Made by a program: the position numbers and the translations under genes. A stretch of DNA of 64,000 nucleotides. Origin: an uncultured Cellvibrionales bacterium (GTDB lineage Bacteria > Pseudomonadota > Gammaproteobacteria > Pseudomonadales > GM7GCV1). Every line of letters starts with the position of its first letter. Positions within the stretch are counted from its first letter, which is position 1. The notes beneath the pieces are model-generated. The model was given only the letters and a program-made list of their open reading frames with translations. It had not been told where the DNA came from and searched no databases. The DNA is taken from positions 30,351 to 94,350 of the forward strand of contig CAJXYP010000010.1 of assembly GCA_913063225.1 (NCBI GenBank), read 5' to 3'. This document shows positions 44,424 through 53,877 of the stretch, piece by piece.

Positions 44424-46253
44424 CTAGGAATAGCTTAAGCCAAATCCATAGGGAAACAGTGGATCATAATTCTCGTCTCCCTTGTTGATTGTAGGTCGAG
44501 TCTGTTTTGGCCAGGTAAAAGATAGTTTTCCGTGGAAATCAGTATCGCCAAATAGCACATCTGCTACCCCCTGACCTTCAGATCCGGGAAGCCAAGCAGC
44601 AACAAAGGCGGTAGCTTCTTCTAGTTCTCTATTGATAATTACTGTCCTTCCGGATACGAGAACCACCACCGTAGGAATTCCCTGTTCGGCAATAGCGGTA
44701 ATAGTACCTAGGTCTTCTGGATGAAGGTCCGCAAGTTCAAGTGTATGTCCATAAGGCTCTAGCACCTTCAAAGCTCCTTTAATCTGGGAGCCAGCTTCAA
44801 TAATAACGTCATCACCAGAACGTATGTCACCCATGCCTTCGGCATAGGGGCGCTCACCGATCACCACTACAGCGACATCGTAATCCTGTGGATTTGTCAT
44901 TGCCGCAGAAGCATCACGGCTAAGAACAGCTGTAGGTGATAATCCTCTAATTCCTTCCCAAATAGAAGTACCACCTTCAATAAATTCGTTACCACTAGTT
45001 CCCTGCCAAGCTACCGTAAACCCGCCACACTGATGGCCGAGGTTATCGGCATTTTTGCCCGCCACTAGAATTCGAGACCCCTTGTTTAGGGGAAGTAAAT
45101 TGCCCTGGTTTTTTAGTAGAACCAGAGATTTTTGTACCGCTTCACGAGCTACCTGTCGGTGTTCGTCTGATCCAAAGCTTTGGTGATTTGACCAAGAACG
45201 CTCGGCAGGGCGTGGTTTATCAAATAACCCGTAGGCGAACTTAACTGAAAGAATTCTTCGCACCGCATCATCAATGCGATCCATGGAAACGGTACCTAAT
45301 CGAACATGGCTACTAAGGTGACTAATAAAGGTTTTCCAGTTTTCCGGCACCATAAACATATCAACACCGGCATTTACGCCCATGCCGACAGCTTGATAGT
45401 AGTCTTCCGTAAGGTAGTCAATGCCATCCCAATCAGAGATGACATATCCATCAAATCCCATTTTGTCCTTTAGTACATCGGTAACCAGAACTTTATGTCC
45501 GTGACATTTGTTCCCGTTCCAGCTGTTAAAGGAAACCATTACCGTCAATACGCCTGCTTCAAGGGCGGGGTAGTATGGGCTGATATGCAGGCGCTCAAGT
45601 TCAGCCCGACTTAGAGTGGTTTCGCCCTGATCGATGCCGTTAGAGGTGCCACCATCACCGACCCAGTGCTTAACGCAGCCGACAACGCTGTCTGTACCTA
45701 AATCACCTTGCAGGCCGCGAACAAATCCACCGGAGTAGGAACTGACAATAGCTGGATCTTCGGAATAGCTCTCATAGACACGGCCCCAATGATTATCTCT
45801 GGCGACGGCCAATGTCGGAGCAAAGGTCCATTCCACGCCGGTAGCCAAAATTTCTTTGGCAGTAACTTGAGCAATGCGCTCCAAAAGCCCAGGGTCATTG
45901 GTAGCGCCTAAGCCAATATTGTGCGGGAAGACAGTAGCTCCTCGAATATTATTATTGCCGTGAATAGCATCGACGCCATAGATAAGGGGAATTGCCAGAT
46001 GATTCGTATCTTGTTCCATGGACGCCCCCCAATAGGCGTCGCTCATATCCACCCAGTCTGCAGTTAGGTTTTCGCCTGGCGCTGAACCACCGCCGCTCAA
46101 TACAGAGCCCAAGTGATAGTTTTTAACGTCTTCTGGAGTGCATTCCATGCGCTCGGACTGCGTCATTTGGCCGATTTTTTGATCTAGGCTCATGCGAGAA
46201 AGTAGATCTTCTACTTTTTTCTTTACTACCGGGTCCTGAATGGATGGATTCAT
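44424..46253 (-). CDS. Glycoside hydrolase family 3 beta-glucosidase/exo-glucanase
   Basis: A 609-residue two-domain GH3 (about 10-345 and 375-600) without a signal peptide or Fn3 extension. The nucleophile Asp274 is in GYVISDWDGI. GVDAIHGNNN, FAPTLAVARDNHWGRVYESYSEDP and VKHWVGDGGTSNGIDQGET match the plant and bacterial exo-beta-glucan hydrolase group. It probably releases glucose from beta-1,3/1,4-oligomers in the cytoplasm. Flanked by two lipoprotein hydrolases. Confidence 0.92.
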   Translation of the reverse strand: MNPSIQDPVVKKKVEDLLSRMSLDQKIGQMTQSERMECTPEDVKNYHLGSVLSGGGSAPGENLTADWVDMSDAYWGASMEQDTNHLAIPLIYGVDAIHGNNNIRGATVFPHNIGLGATNDPGLLERIAQVTAKEILATGVEWTFAPTLAVARDNHWGRVYESYSEDPAIVSSYSGGFVRGLQGDLGTDSVVGCVKHWVGDGGTSNGIDQGETTLSRAELERLHISPYYPALEAGVLTVMVSFNSWNGNKCHGHKVLVTDVLKDKMGFDGYVISDWDGIDYLTEDYYQAVGMGVNAGVDMFMVPENWKTFISHLSSHVRLGTVSMDRIDDAVRRILSVKFAYGLFDKPRPAERSWSNHQSFGSDEHRQVAREAVQKSLVLLKNQGNLLPLNKGSRILVAGKNADNLGHQCGGFTVAWQGTSGNEFIEGGTSIWEGIRGLSPTAVLSRDASAAMTNPQDYDVAVVVIGERPYAEGMGDIRSGDDVIIEAGSQIKGALKVLEPYGHTLELADLHPEDLGTITAIAEQGIPTVVVLVSGRTVIINRELEEATAFVAAWLPGSEGQGVADVLFGDTDFHGKLSFTWPKQTRPTINKGDENYDPLFPYGFGLSYS

Positions 46254-46271
46254 AATTTATGCGGCCAAAGT

Positions 46272-47657
46272 CTAGTCGTTAACGTAAAAAGGAATGTTGG
46301 CATGAGCTGCGTGATCATTGCCATCGTAAGCATATACGAATAGGCGATAAGGGCCTTCTTCACTGGGAGTTCTGAGGAGTATTTCGCTATCCACGGTATT
46401 TTCAATCAGGCCCTCGATAACGGTAGGGATTTCTTCTTGGGCACCGCCGCTTTCAGTTGAAGTACTTTCTTGGCGCAATTCCCAATGATAGGAAAGAGCG
46501 TCTGAGTCGGGGTCTACCGCCACCAACTTGGCGCCATATATTTGATTCGAGCTCAGGGTTACATTGTCGTGGGAGGTTTTGCCATTAAGCGTCATAGAGT
46601 CAATCGCAGGTGTGCGGTTTTCTGGCCACTCGCCATTCCAGATATAGTGCATAACATCAACCGGCTCGGTTTCTTCACCATTGGTTGTAAATAATCCGTA
46701 CCAAGTCCCGGTGCGTTCTTGCTTTTGCCCCCATAGAAATACATAGCTCCCCAATACTTGCTCGGGAAAGGGGCGAATAACTTCATTGTAGCTACGCAAA
46801 TAGTTTGCCGCTTTTTCGGTGCTGGTCTGTTCAATAGGCGCGCCCCAGGAAGTTTGAGCAACTTCCCAATGGCCTACGGCACCCCATTCGGTGATGAAGT
46901 AGGGTTTTGTGAAGTTATCCCGAGCGAGCCACTCAGGTAGAAGGACAAGAGATCCGTATGCCTGAATACTGACAAAATCCAGGTCAGATGCCCGGGTTTG
47001 AACAACTTCCATAACTTCCGTGCTGTAGCCTGCGAGTGTGGTACTTGTCGGATGATTTGGGTCCAGCTCGTGGATCATTTTTGAGACTTCATTTACCGCG
47101 TCATAGACTTTAGGGTTTTGGTAGTCGTAGTTCAATTCGTTGCCGATCACCCAGGCTAGTAGAGCTGGATGGTCTTTCAGGGCCAATACTTCCTGTTTCG
47201 CAAATTCGAATTGAGCGGCTACAGCGGCCTCATCGTCGTAGTCAAAGCCCCAGTGCTCAACTCCCATGACTATGGTCATAGCAACTGTCAACCCAAGGGA
47301 GTGCGCAATATCTAGCACTTCCAATCCGGTTCTGCCGTGGCTATCTGTAGACCAGGTACGAAACGAATTTCCGCCATGGCGTGCAAAAGCTTCGTAGTCG
47401 CCATAAGCTATACCCGCTCCCTTCACATGGTAGGGCTCTCCGCCTCGCAATAGTTGGTAACTGCCCGCGCTTCCTACTACCTCTGCTTTCACTGCGGTAG
47501 AAGGGCTTTCGCTTGGCATTTGGGCCAAAGCTATGGCGCTGGGCTCGCTTGTGGCGGCACCGCCGCAGGATTGGCATAAAATAAGCACGGTCAGTAGTAG
47601 CCCTCGAAGTTTGAACTGTTGGATTTTGGATGCTCTGATATTCAGTTTGAAGATCAT
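46272..47657 (-). CDS. Lipoprotein clan GH-A glycoside hydrolase
   Basis: About 461 residues from the ATG at 47657: signal peptide with lipobox LILCQSC, a TIM-barrel catalytic domain (about 60-345), and a C-terminal beta domain (about 360-460). The GNE acid/base (AWVIGNELNYDY) and nucleophile Glu in FITEWGAVGHW mark clan GH-A. VKGAGIAYGDYEAFARHGGNSFRTW is close to GH2 TIM-barrel-like or GH158 proteins. The exact family cannot be fixed by eye, but its place between two GH3 and a GH16 gene suggests beta-glucan cleavage. Confidence 0.8.
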   Translation of the reverse strand: MIFKLNIRASKIQQFKLRGLLLTVLILCQSCGGAATSEPSAIALAQMPSESPSTAVKAEVVGSAGSYQLLRGGEPYHVKGAGIAYGDYEAFARHGGNSFRTWSTDSHGRTGLEVLDIAHSLGLTVAMTIVMGVEHWGFDYDDEAAVAAQFEFAKQEVLALKDHPALLAWVIGNELNYDYQNPKVYDAVNEVSKMIHELDPNHPTSTTLAGYSTEVMEVVQTRASDLDFVSIQAYGSLVLLPEWLARDNFTKPYFITEWGAVGHWEVAQTSWGAPIEQTSTEKAANYLRSYNEVIRPFPEQVLGSYVFLWGQKQERTGTWYGLFTTNGEETEPVDVMHYIWNGEWPENRTPAIDSMTLNGKTSHDNVTLSSNQIYGAKLVAVDPDSDALSYHWELRQESTSTESGGAQEEIPTVIEGLIENTVDSEILLRTPSEEGPYRLFVYAYDGNDHAAHANIPFYVND

Positions 47658-47673
47658 ATTAATCACTCTAGGG

Positions 47674-49896
47674 CTATTCGTGGACTTCAAATTCAGCCCA
47701 AAGCGGGGCATCGGAATTCCCGCCAATCCATGCATGGAACTGGCCAGGTTCGGTTACTAATTTCATATCTCGGTTATAGAAAGCGAGATCGTCAGTATGG
47801 ATCGAAAAGCTAACTCTTTCGCGCTGTCCGGGGTTCAGTTTTACTCGTCTGAATCCCTTTAGCTCCTTAACGGGGCGCGTTACGTTGCCGACTAGGTCGC
47901 GAACATATAGTTGAACCACTTCCTCAGCTTGCCGTTCACCGGTATTTATTAGGTCTACGGCGATATCAATCGACTGCCCCAAAGAAATATTACTTTTGGA
48001 AGTAGTGATTTTCACATAGTGGAATTCACCATATGAAAGTCCATGCCCAAATGGATATAGGGGCGTGTAACCGGCGTCCAGATGAAAAGATGCCATGCCC
48101 AAGGATGTTTGCGCTGCACGCGCGGGCACGTCGTCCATTTGGATGCAGCTTTCTGCCGAGGGTGGTCGACCGGTATTTTTGTGAGAATAGTAGATAGGAA
48201 CTTGCCCCACCATTTTTGGAAAGGTTACTGGCAGCTTGCCTGACGGAGATTCCAGTCCAAATAGCAGATCTGCAATCGCGGGACCACCCATTGTGCCTGG
48301 GTGCCATGCGTACAAAATAGAATCGACTTTGTCGACAATATTTTCTAAAGTCAGGGGTCTGCCCGCCATGATCACCAGAGTTATTGGTTTGCCGGTTTCA
48401 GCCAAGGCGTGAATTAAGGCTTCCTGGTGGCCGGGTAGATCGATATTTGCACGTGAGTGTGCCTCACCGGACATAAATGATTCTTCGCCAAGGACAAGTA
48501 CTATCGCATCAGATTGATAAGCCGCGTCGATGGCATGTCCAAACCCTTCATGGTGCTTACATCTTGTTCCGTCTAAGCCTCTACTGTAATTAACTGTGAC
48601 GTTACTACCAACTAGGCTTTCGATTGCGTTTTTAATAGTTATGCTGTGTTCCGCTTCCCCATCGAACACCCAGGTACCGAGTTGCTCGTATCCGTCGTCA
48701 GCTAGCGGGCCAATAACAGCAACAGAATCTAGTCCGCTTATCGAAAGTGGAAGTGTCTTATTGTCATTTTTTAGGAGCACGCAACTTTTAGTCGCGGCTT
48801 CTTTAGCAATTTGTAAATGCGCTTCGTTCAATAGGTCAGGAAAGTTTTCGATATCGGTATAGGGATCTCTGAACAAGCCTAGTTTGAACTTCAACGTCAG
48901 AATTCTAACCACCATACGGTCTATATGTTCAAGATCGACTTTGCCCTCGGCGACCAAGTTTTCCAGGTGGTCACGGTATGTGGAACTCGCCATTTCCATA
49001 TCAATACCGGCATTAACCGCTTCAAGAGCTGCCTCTTCGTCATCGCCGGTAAAGCCATGAACGGACATTTCTATAATTGATTCCCAGTCACTGACAACAA
49101 ATCCTTCGTAGCCCCACTCTTGACGCAATACCTGATCCATTAACCATGAGTTGCCCGAGGCCGGCACACCATTGAGGTCACAGAAGGCTGACATAAAGGT
49201 CGCAACATTTGCATCTACTAAGTCTTTAAAGGGGCGCAGGTGCACATTACGCATTTCGTTTTCGGGGATATTTGCTGTGTTGTAGTCGCGACCACCCTCT
49301 GCGGTTCCGTACCCCGCAAAGTGTTTGGCGCACGCTGCGATAGATCCATTCTCCGCCAAATCGGTACCTTGAAAGCCCTTGGTCATCGCTACACCAAGTA
49401 CTCCGCACAAATAGGGATCTTCGCCCAGTGATTCAGCAATCCGGCCCCAGCGTGGATCCCGGGTAATATCGATCATGGGCGCAAAGGTCCAGTTAACACC
49501 ACTAGAAGCAGCCTCAACGGCACTAATACGCGCGCCTTCACTAACGATCACAGGGTCCCAACTAGCGGCCTGACCCAGAGGTATCGGCAAGATAGTTTTG
49601 AAACCGTGGATAACGTCACGGCCGTTTAGTAGGGGAATACCCAGTCGGCTTTCTTCCACGGCGATACGCTGTAATTCATTTACGGTATCCAAGTCGACTT
49701 CGTTTAAAACGGATCCAACCTGTCCAGATCGAATGGCTGCGGCAAGATGATCTGGTACCCAACCGCCACCTCCGCACAGCTGACTCATTTGACCAATTTT
49801 TTCGTCTAGGCCCATTTGAGACATTAGCTCACTCACCATGCCCTGAAGCGAATCTTGGTCGTGTATATCCTGATGCAAAAATTTAATCGAGTGCAT
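47674..49896 (-). CDS. Glycoside hydrolase family 3 beta-glucosidase (BglX-like) with Fn3-like domain
   Basis: From the ATG at 49896, 740 residues without signal peptide; an upstream in-frame codon at 49965 has no better site. GH3 N domain with APMIDITRDPRWGRIAESLGEDPY, KHFAGYGTAEGGRDYN and VVSDWESI (nucleophile Asp270), C domain, then a Fn3-like domain (about 625-735, EEVVQLYVRDLVGNVTRPVKELKGF). This is the first gene of a four-gene minus-strand operon with gaps of 16, 18 and 7 bases. Probably releases glucose from beta-glucan oligomers in the cytoplasm. Confidence 0.92.
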   Translation of the reverse strand: MHSIKFLHQDIHDQDSLQGMVSELMSQMGLDEKIGQMSQLCGGGGWVPDHLAAAIRSGQVGSVLNEVDLDTVNELQRIAVEESRLGIPLLNGRDVIHGFKTILPIPLGQAASWDPVIVSEGARISAVEAASSGVNWTFAPMIDITRDPRWGRIAESLGEDPYLCGVLGVAMTKGFQGTDLAENGSIAACAKHFAGYGTAEGGRDYNTANIPENEMRNVHLRPFKDLVDANVATFMSAFCDLNGVPASGNSWLMDQVLRQEWGYEGFVVSDWESIIEMSVHGFTGDDEEAALEAVNAGIDMEMASSTYRDHLENLVAEGKVDLEHIDRMVVRILTLKFKLGLFRDPYTDIENFPDLLNEAHLQIAKEAATKSCVLLKNDNKTLPLSISGLDSVAVIGPLADDGYEQLGTWVFDGEAEHSITIKNAIESLVGSNVTVNYSRGLDGTRCKHHEGFGHAIDAAYQSDAIVLVLGEESFMSGEAHSRANIDLPGHQEALIHALAETGKPITLVIMAGRPLTLENIVDKVDSILYAWHPGTMGGPAIADLLFGLESPSGKLPVTFPKMVGQVPIYYSHKNTGRPPSAESCIQMDDVPARAAQTSLGMASFHLDAGYTPLYPFGHGLSYGEFHYVKITTSKSNISLGQSIDIAVDLINTGERQAEEVVQLYVRDLVGNVTRPVKELKGFRRVKLNPGQRERVSFSIHTDDLAFYNRDMKLVTEPGQFHAWIGGNSDAPLWAEFEVHE

Positions 49897-50468
49897 ATCC
49901 CATCTCTTATTTTGTGGGGTAAAAAACAATTCTATTTTTAAGCGAATAACAAGAACTAGGTCCAATCGGATCTATTGAGAAGTCGCCCCCCGCATGCGGG
50001 ATAAAATTTACCTTACAGCTCACGACCATCTATGAAGATAGGTTCGCGACTGCTTATATAGGAGGAAAAGATACCGGTGCACCAACTAGGAACAATCTAA
50101 ATGAGCTAAAAGGCACTATATCTGAGACCAATCGGCATATTTCGATAGAATTGGCTTTTCGCTATAAAATTAACGCGATATAGCCTGTCCACTGGTCTTA
50201 GGTATTCGACAATTTAAGTCAATATTGTGACAAATTCGTCCAGACTGTCTCAATGTCAGGTCCGCTCGCCGTTTTCTCGTTGTTTTATGAAATAGACAGG
50301 GGGAGTCTACTTTCATATCTCGATAGAGCTGAATCGCCGGAGGTATTAAGTTTGATTGGAGGGGCCGAGTTTCGAAGGGTCTGAAATAGAGTATCGAAGC
50401 GCCGCATGGATCACACGCATGGATTACAAAAAAACCCATAACAATAATCCCAAAAGGATAACTATCTA
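49897..50468. promoter_or_regulatory. Divergent control region of the carbohydrate island
   Basis: 572 bases between the divergent GH3 operon and the MelB-type transporter hold no gene I can support. CCAATCGG appears twice, near 49971 and 50131. A perfect palindrome CCCGCATGCGGG lies at 49989-50000. No clear -35/-10 pair stood out on either strand. The length suggests binding sites for a regulator encoded elsewhere. Confidence 0.4.
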
Positions 50469-51956
50469 ATGAGCCAGAATGAGCATTATCAAACTGCTCC
50501 AGAAGATCGAATCTCGCTTCCGCAAAAAATAATTTATGGATCCGGTGCCTTTGTAAATAATCTACTTGCTGCGGCTATTGGCGGCATGGCAATAATATTG
50601 AATTTGGGTCTGGGGATGAATCCCGCTTTAGTAGGTTTGCTAGGCGCTTTGCCTCGGCTTACCGACGCTATTACTGACCCCTTGATGGGATATATCTCAG
50701 ATAATACCAAGTCAAAATGGGGACGCCGCCGACCCTATATGTTCTTTGGAGCTATCGCTGCCGGAGTGATCTTTGCGCTGCTTTGGCAGTTGCCAGAGGG
50801 CCGGAGCGAAATGTTCTATTTCTGGTTTTTCCTTATTGGTTCTCTAATTTTTTATCTTGCCTACACTATATTTGCTACTCCCTGGGTCGCCATGGGCTAT
50901 GAGTTAACGCCGGATTACCACGAGCGCACGCGTCTGATGGGCGTGCAAAATTTTATGGGCCAGTTGGCCTACTTGGTATCTCCCTGGTTTCTCTGGTTTA
51001 TGCAGCATCAGATATTGTTCGGTGGTGACATGGTTAAAGGCGCGGGTACGCTCGCCATTATCATCGGTGCTTTCACTATCTGTGTTGGCGTATTGCCAGC
51101 AATATTTTTGAAAGAGCGATACCTGAAAAAGGAGACTGCTCAGCCCACTGCAGTCGTTGAAAAGCAAGTAGAAGAAGTTCAGATAAAATCTCTCGAGACC
51201 AATGTTGAAGAGTTTCCTGTAGGTATTGCTGGGTTTTTCAAAGGGTTCGCAGCAACTATCAAATTTAAACCCTTCTTAAGTCTTTGTGGAGCGACATTCT
51301 TGGTTTTCAACGGATTTATGTTGATCTCTTCTTTTCAGTTTTATGTGATTATTTTTTACGTGTTTGGCGGCGATCAATCTCAGGGAGCCGAGTTTGCCGG
51401 ATGGGCGGGCACCCTAGGCGCTATATCCACTTTTTGCGTAATCATTCTGGTGACTTGGATGTCATCAAAAATAGGTAAGCGTCGTGCATTCTTTTTTGCT
51501 ATTGGCGTTTCCATATTTGGATACGGTCTGAAGTGGTTTTGTTACACACCTGAAAACCCCATGCTCTTGCTGCTTCCAACGCCATTTATGGCTTTTGGTT
51601 TAGGTGGCCTGTTCACCTTGATGGGATCGATGATTGCTGATGTATGCGACATGGACGAGTTGGAAACTAACCAGCGTCGCGAAGGTATGTTTGGCTCAAT
51701 TTACTGGTGGGTAGTTAAGCTTGGCATGGCAGCAGCGCTCGCAGGTGGTGGGTTTCTATTGAATGCCACCGGATTTGATGTGGCGCTTGGCGGTAATCAG
51801 GCGGCCGAAACTATCTTCTTGATGCGTGTATTCGATGTAGTTGTGCCTATGTTGGCATCGGCACTGGCAATTTGGATGATAGTTACCTATCCGATAACCG
51901 AAGAGAAAGCACATCAGATTCGTCTCGACCTCGAAGAGCGCCGCGGGCAAAACTAG
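50469..51956 (+). CDS. GPH-family (MelB-like) sugar:cation symporter
   Basis: A 495-residue inner-membrane carrier with about 12 membrane segments. SLPQKIIYGSGAFVNNLLA, LPRLTDAITDPLMGYISDNTKSKWGRRRPYMFFGA and MIADVCDMDELETNQRREGMFGSIYWWVVKLG are typical of the glycoside-pentoside-hexuronide family. It contains a charged cytoplasmic loop (about 222-258) longer than in MelB. It probably imports glucose oligomers or glycosides released by the adjacent hydrolases. Transcribed divergently from them. Confidence 0.9.
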   Translation: MSQNEHYQTAPEDRISLPQKIIYGSGAFVNNLLAAAIGGMAIILNLGLGMNPALVGLLGALPRLTDAITDPLMGYISDNTKSKWGRRRPYMFFGAIAAGVIFALLWQLPEGRSEMFYFWFFLIGSLIFYLAYTIFATPWVAMGYELTPDYHERTRLMGVQNFMGQLAYLVSPWFLWFMQHQILFGGDMVKGAGTLAIIIGAFTICVGVLPAIFLKERYLKKETAQPTAVVEKQVEEVQIKSLETNVEEFPVGIAGFFKGFAATIKFKPFLSLCGATFLVFNGFMLISSFQFYVIIFYVFGGDQSQGAEFAGWAGTLGAISTFCVIILVTWMSSKIGKRRAFFFAIGVSIFGYGLKWFCYTPENPMLLLLPTPFMAFGLGGLFTLMGSMIADVCDMDELETNQRREGMFGSIYWWVVKLGMAAALAGGGFLLNATGFDVALGGNQAAETIFLMRVFDVVVPMLASALAIWMIVTYPITEEKAHQIRLDLEERRGQN

Positions 51957-52035
51957 GAACCGCTCCAAGGGTGATGGTCGCCAACCTTATCTCGACTTAG
52001 AGAAAAGGTTGGTGTAATCCTATTCAGGCTATCGC

Positions 52036-53604
52036 CTAGGCCTTTATCAATATTTCTTCTAGTTCTTCTAGGGATTTGCCCTTGGTCTCAGGTAGAACCC
52101 GCATGATCACAACCAGTCCCACAAGAGCGAAACATCCATATATTAGAAACGTTAGGGCATTGCCTAATGTCGCCAGCTCCCATGGAAATATCAGCTGAAC
52201 CAGGAAGCTAACCGCAGAGTTGATTAGGCCAACAAATGAGATGGCGATTCCCCTAATATGGTTGGGGAATATTTCTGAGAATAGCACCCACATTACCGGG
52301 CCGAGAGAGATCGCAAAGCAGGCGACAAAGCCTAAAATGGCTAGCAATATCAAATTGGGATTCATATTTACTGCTGCCTTCACGAGGTCGGTTTCAAAAG
52401 CTAATGCCTGCTCAGCGCCAATCTGCGATGCGATGGCTGATTTAAAGCCGAGGTCGCTGTCGTAGCTAATGCCCTGAATTGGCAAAAGTGCAGACTTATC
52501 TATCTGATCCGACAGGCTAGCTATAGAGTCTCCGGAAAGCTGATAAGTAGCTGAATTAAAACCATAGGCCAGGGTGAACATGCAAATTGCGATTCCGGCT
52601 ACTCCAAAGCCTAACAAGGGTTTTCGACCAATTTTGTCGATAAGATAAATAGCCACCAAGGTAAATATTAGATTAATCAGACCCACAAATATCGCCTGCA
52701 TAAAGGAAGCATCGGTACCAATGCCGGATTGTTCAAAAATCATCGGTGCGTAGAAAAATACTGAGTTAATACCAGTGATCTGCTGAAGGATAGCTACGGA
52801 TATACCAATAACCATAACCAGCCTCATTGAAGGTTTTAGGAGTTCTTTAAAAGAGGCTTTTTCAGTCTTGACGCTCATACTGCTTTGAATTGAGGCTAAG
52901 TCTTTTTTGGCCTGTTCGTAACTTGAGGTTTTTGCCATTACCTCTAAGGCTTCGTTTTCTCTGCCCTGCATAATAAGCCATCTAGGGCTCTCGGGAACGA
53001 GGGAGAGGCAGCCGAAGTAAAGGAGAGCGGGTAGGGCTTCTAAGCCAAGCATCCAGCGCCAGTTTAACCTGTCGAACTTAAGGGTTTCTGTCCAAAAGGA
53101 CTCAGTCTGGCCCAGCCTCAAAATAAGGTAATTGGTAAAGAAGGCTACGGATATTCCGATAACGATATTTAATTGATTAAAAGATACTAGTCGTCCGCGT
53201 AATCTGGAAGGGGCAATTTCGGCGATATACATCGGCGCGATTATTAACGCTGCACCAACGCCCAACCCACCAAGCATGCGAGCAATGATAAGAGCAAGAA
53301 AATTAGGTGCCAGCGCCGAAGCTAGCGCAGATATAAAAAACAGCAGCGCTGCAATTTTTAGAACCGGCTTGCGACCTATTTTGTCACTAATCGGACCTGC
53401 GATCATCATGGCAAGGCTGGCGGTAAGGGCCAAAGATGCGACCGACCAACCGACCTGTATTTTTGAGAGATTGAACTCTGGTTCGATAAAACCAACCACA
53501 CCAGAAATTACTGAGGCATCAAATCCCATCAGAAAGCCGCCGAGAGCAACAATAAGGGCCACATAGACCGTATAGATAAGGGGGTTGGATTCGCTGTCTT
53601 GCAT
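52036..53604 (-). CDS. Sugar porter family MFS transporter
   Basis: A 522-residue 12-TM sugar porter. Signatures are GGFLMGFDASVISGVVG, SDKIGRKPVLK, the PESPRWL motif after TM6, QQITGINSVFFYAPMIFE with the QQxTG sugar-binding motif, and PETKGKSLEELEE at the C-terminus. Residues about 355-420 insert a hydrophilic segment between late helices that is longer than in XylE-type carriers. It probably imports glucose or another hexose. It converges with the GPH gene; both would serve the hydrolases next door. Confidence 0.92.
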   Translation of the reverse strand: MQDSESNPLIYTVYVALIVALGGFLMGFDASVISGVVGFIEPEFNLSKIQVGWSVASLALTASLAMMIAGPISDKIGRKPVLKIAALLFFISALASALAPNFLALIIARMLGGLGVGAALIIAPMYIAEIAPSRLRGRLVSFNQLNIVIGISVAFFTNYLILRLGQTESFWTETLKFDRLNWRWMLGLEALPALLYFGCLSLVPESPRWLIMQGRENEALEVMAKTSSYEQAKKDLASIQSSMSVKTEKASFKELLKPSMRLVMVIGISVAILQQITGINSVFFYAPMIFEQSGIGTDASFMQAIFVGLINLIFTLVAIYLIDKIGRKPLLGFGVAGIAICMFTLAYGFNSATYQLSGDSIASLSDQIDKSALLPIQGISYDSDLGFKSAIASQIGAEQALAFETDLVKAAVNMNPNLILLAILGFVACFAISLGPVMWVLFSEIFPNHIRGIAISFVGLINSAVSFLVQLIFPWELATLGNALTFLIYGCFALVGLVVIMRVLPETKGKSLEELEEILIKA

Positions 53605-53877
53605 CGTTTTCGCCTTTTTTTTGTGGCAATTAAAAGTTAAAGTTTTGATTAGTTTAAGTTTTAGGCTCCTATAAACAACGGTAAATGCGGCAGAGGGTGG
53701 TTTTATTGCGGTGAGAATCTGAATCTAAGGGTGTTTGTATCGATTGTCACCTCAGATCATTAAGTCGATCATGCTTGCTGCGGTGAATCGGGTCAATTCT
53801 GCGACGAAGCGGAATAGACACAAAGCCAAATATTTTCTGAGGTGTACCATAGGGCGCAATTCCTATGGGGGGAAGCT

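Noticed and set aside
50170..50439. An 89-codon minus-strand frame in the carbohydrate control region
   Set aside because: Composition is not protein-like, there is no ribosome binding site, and it sits in a divergent promoter region.
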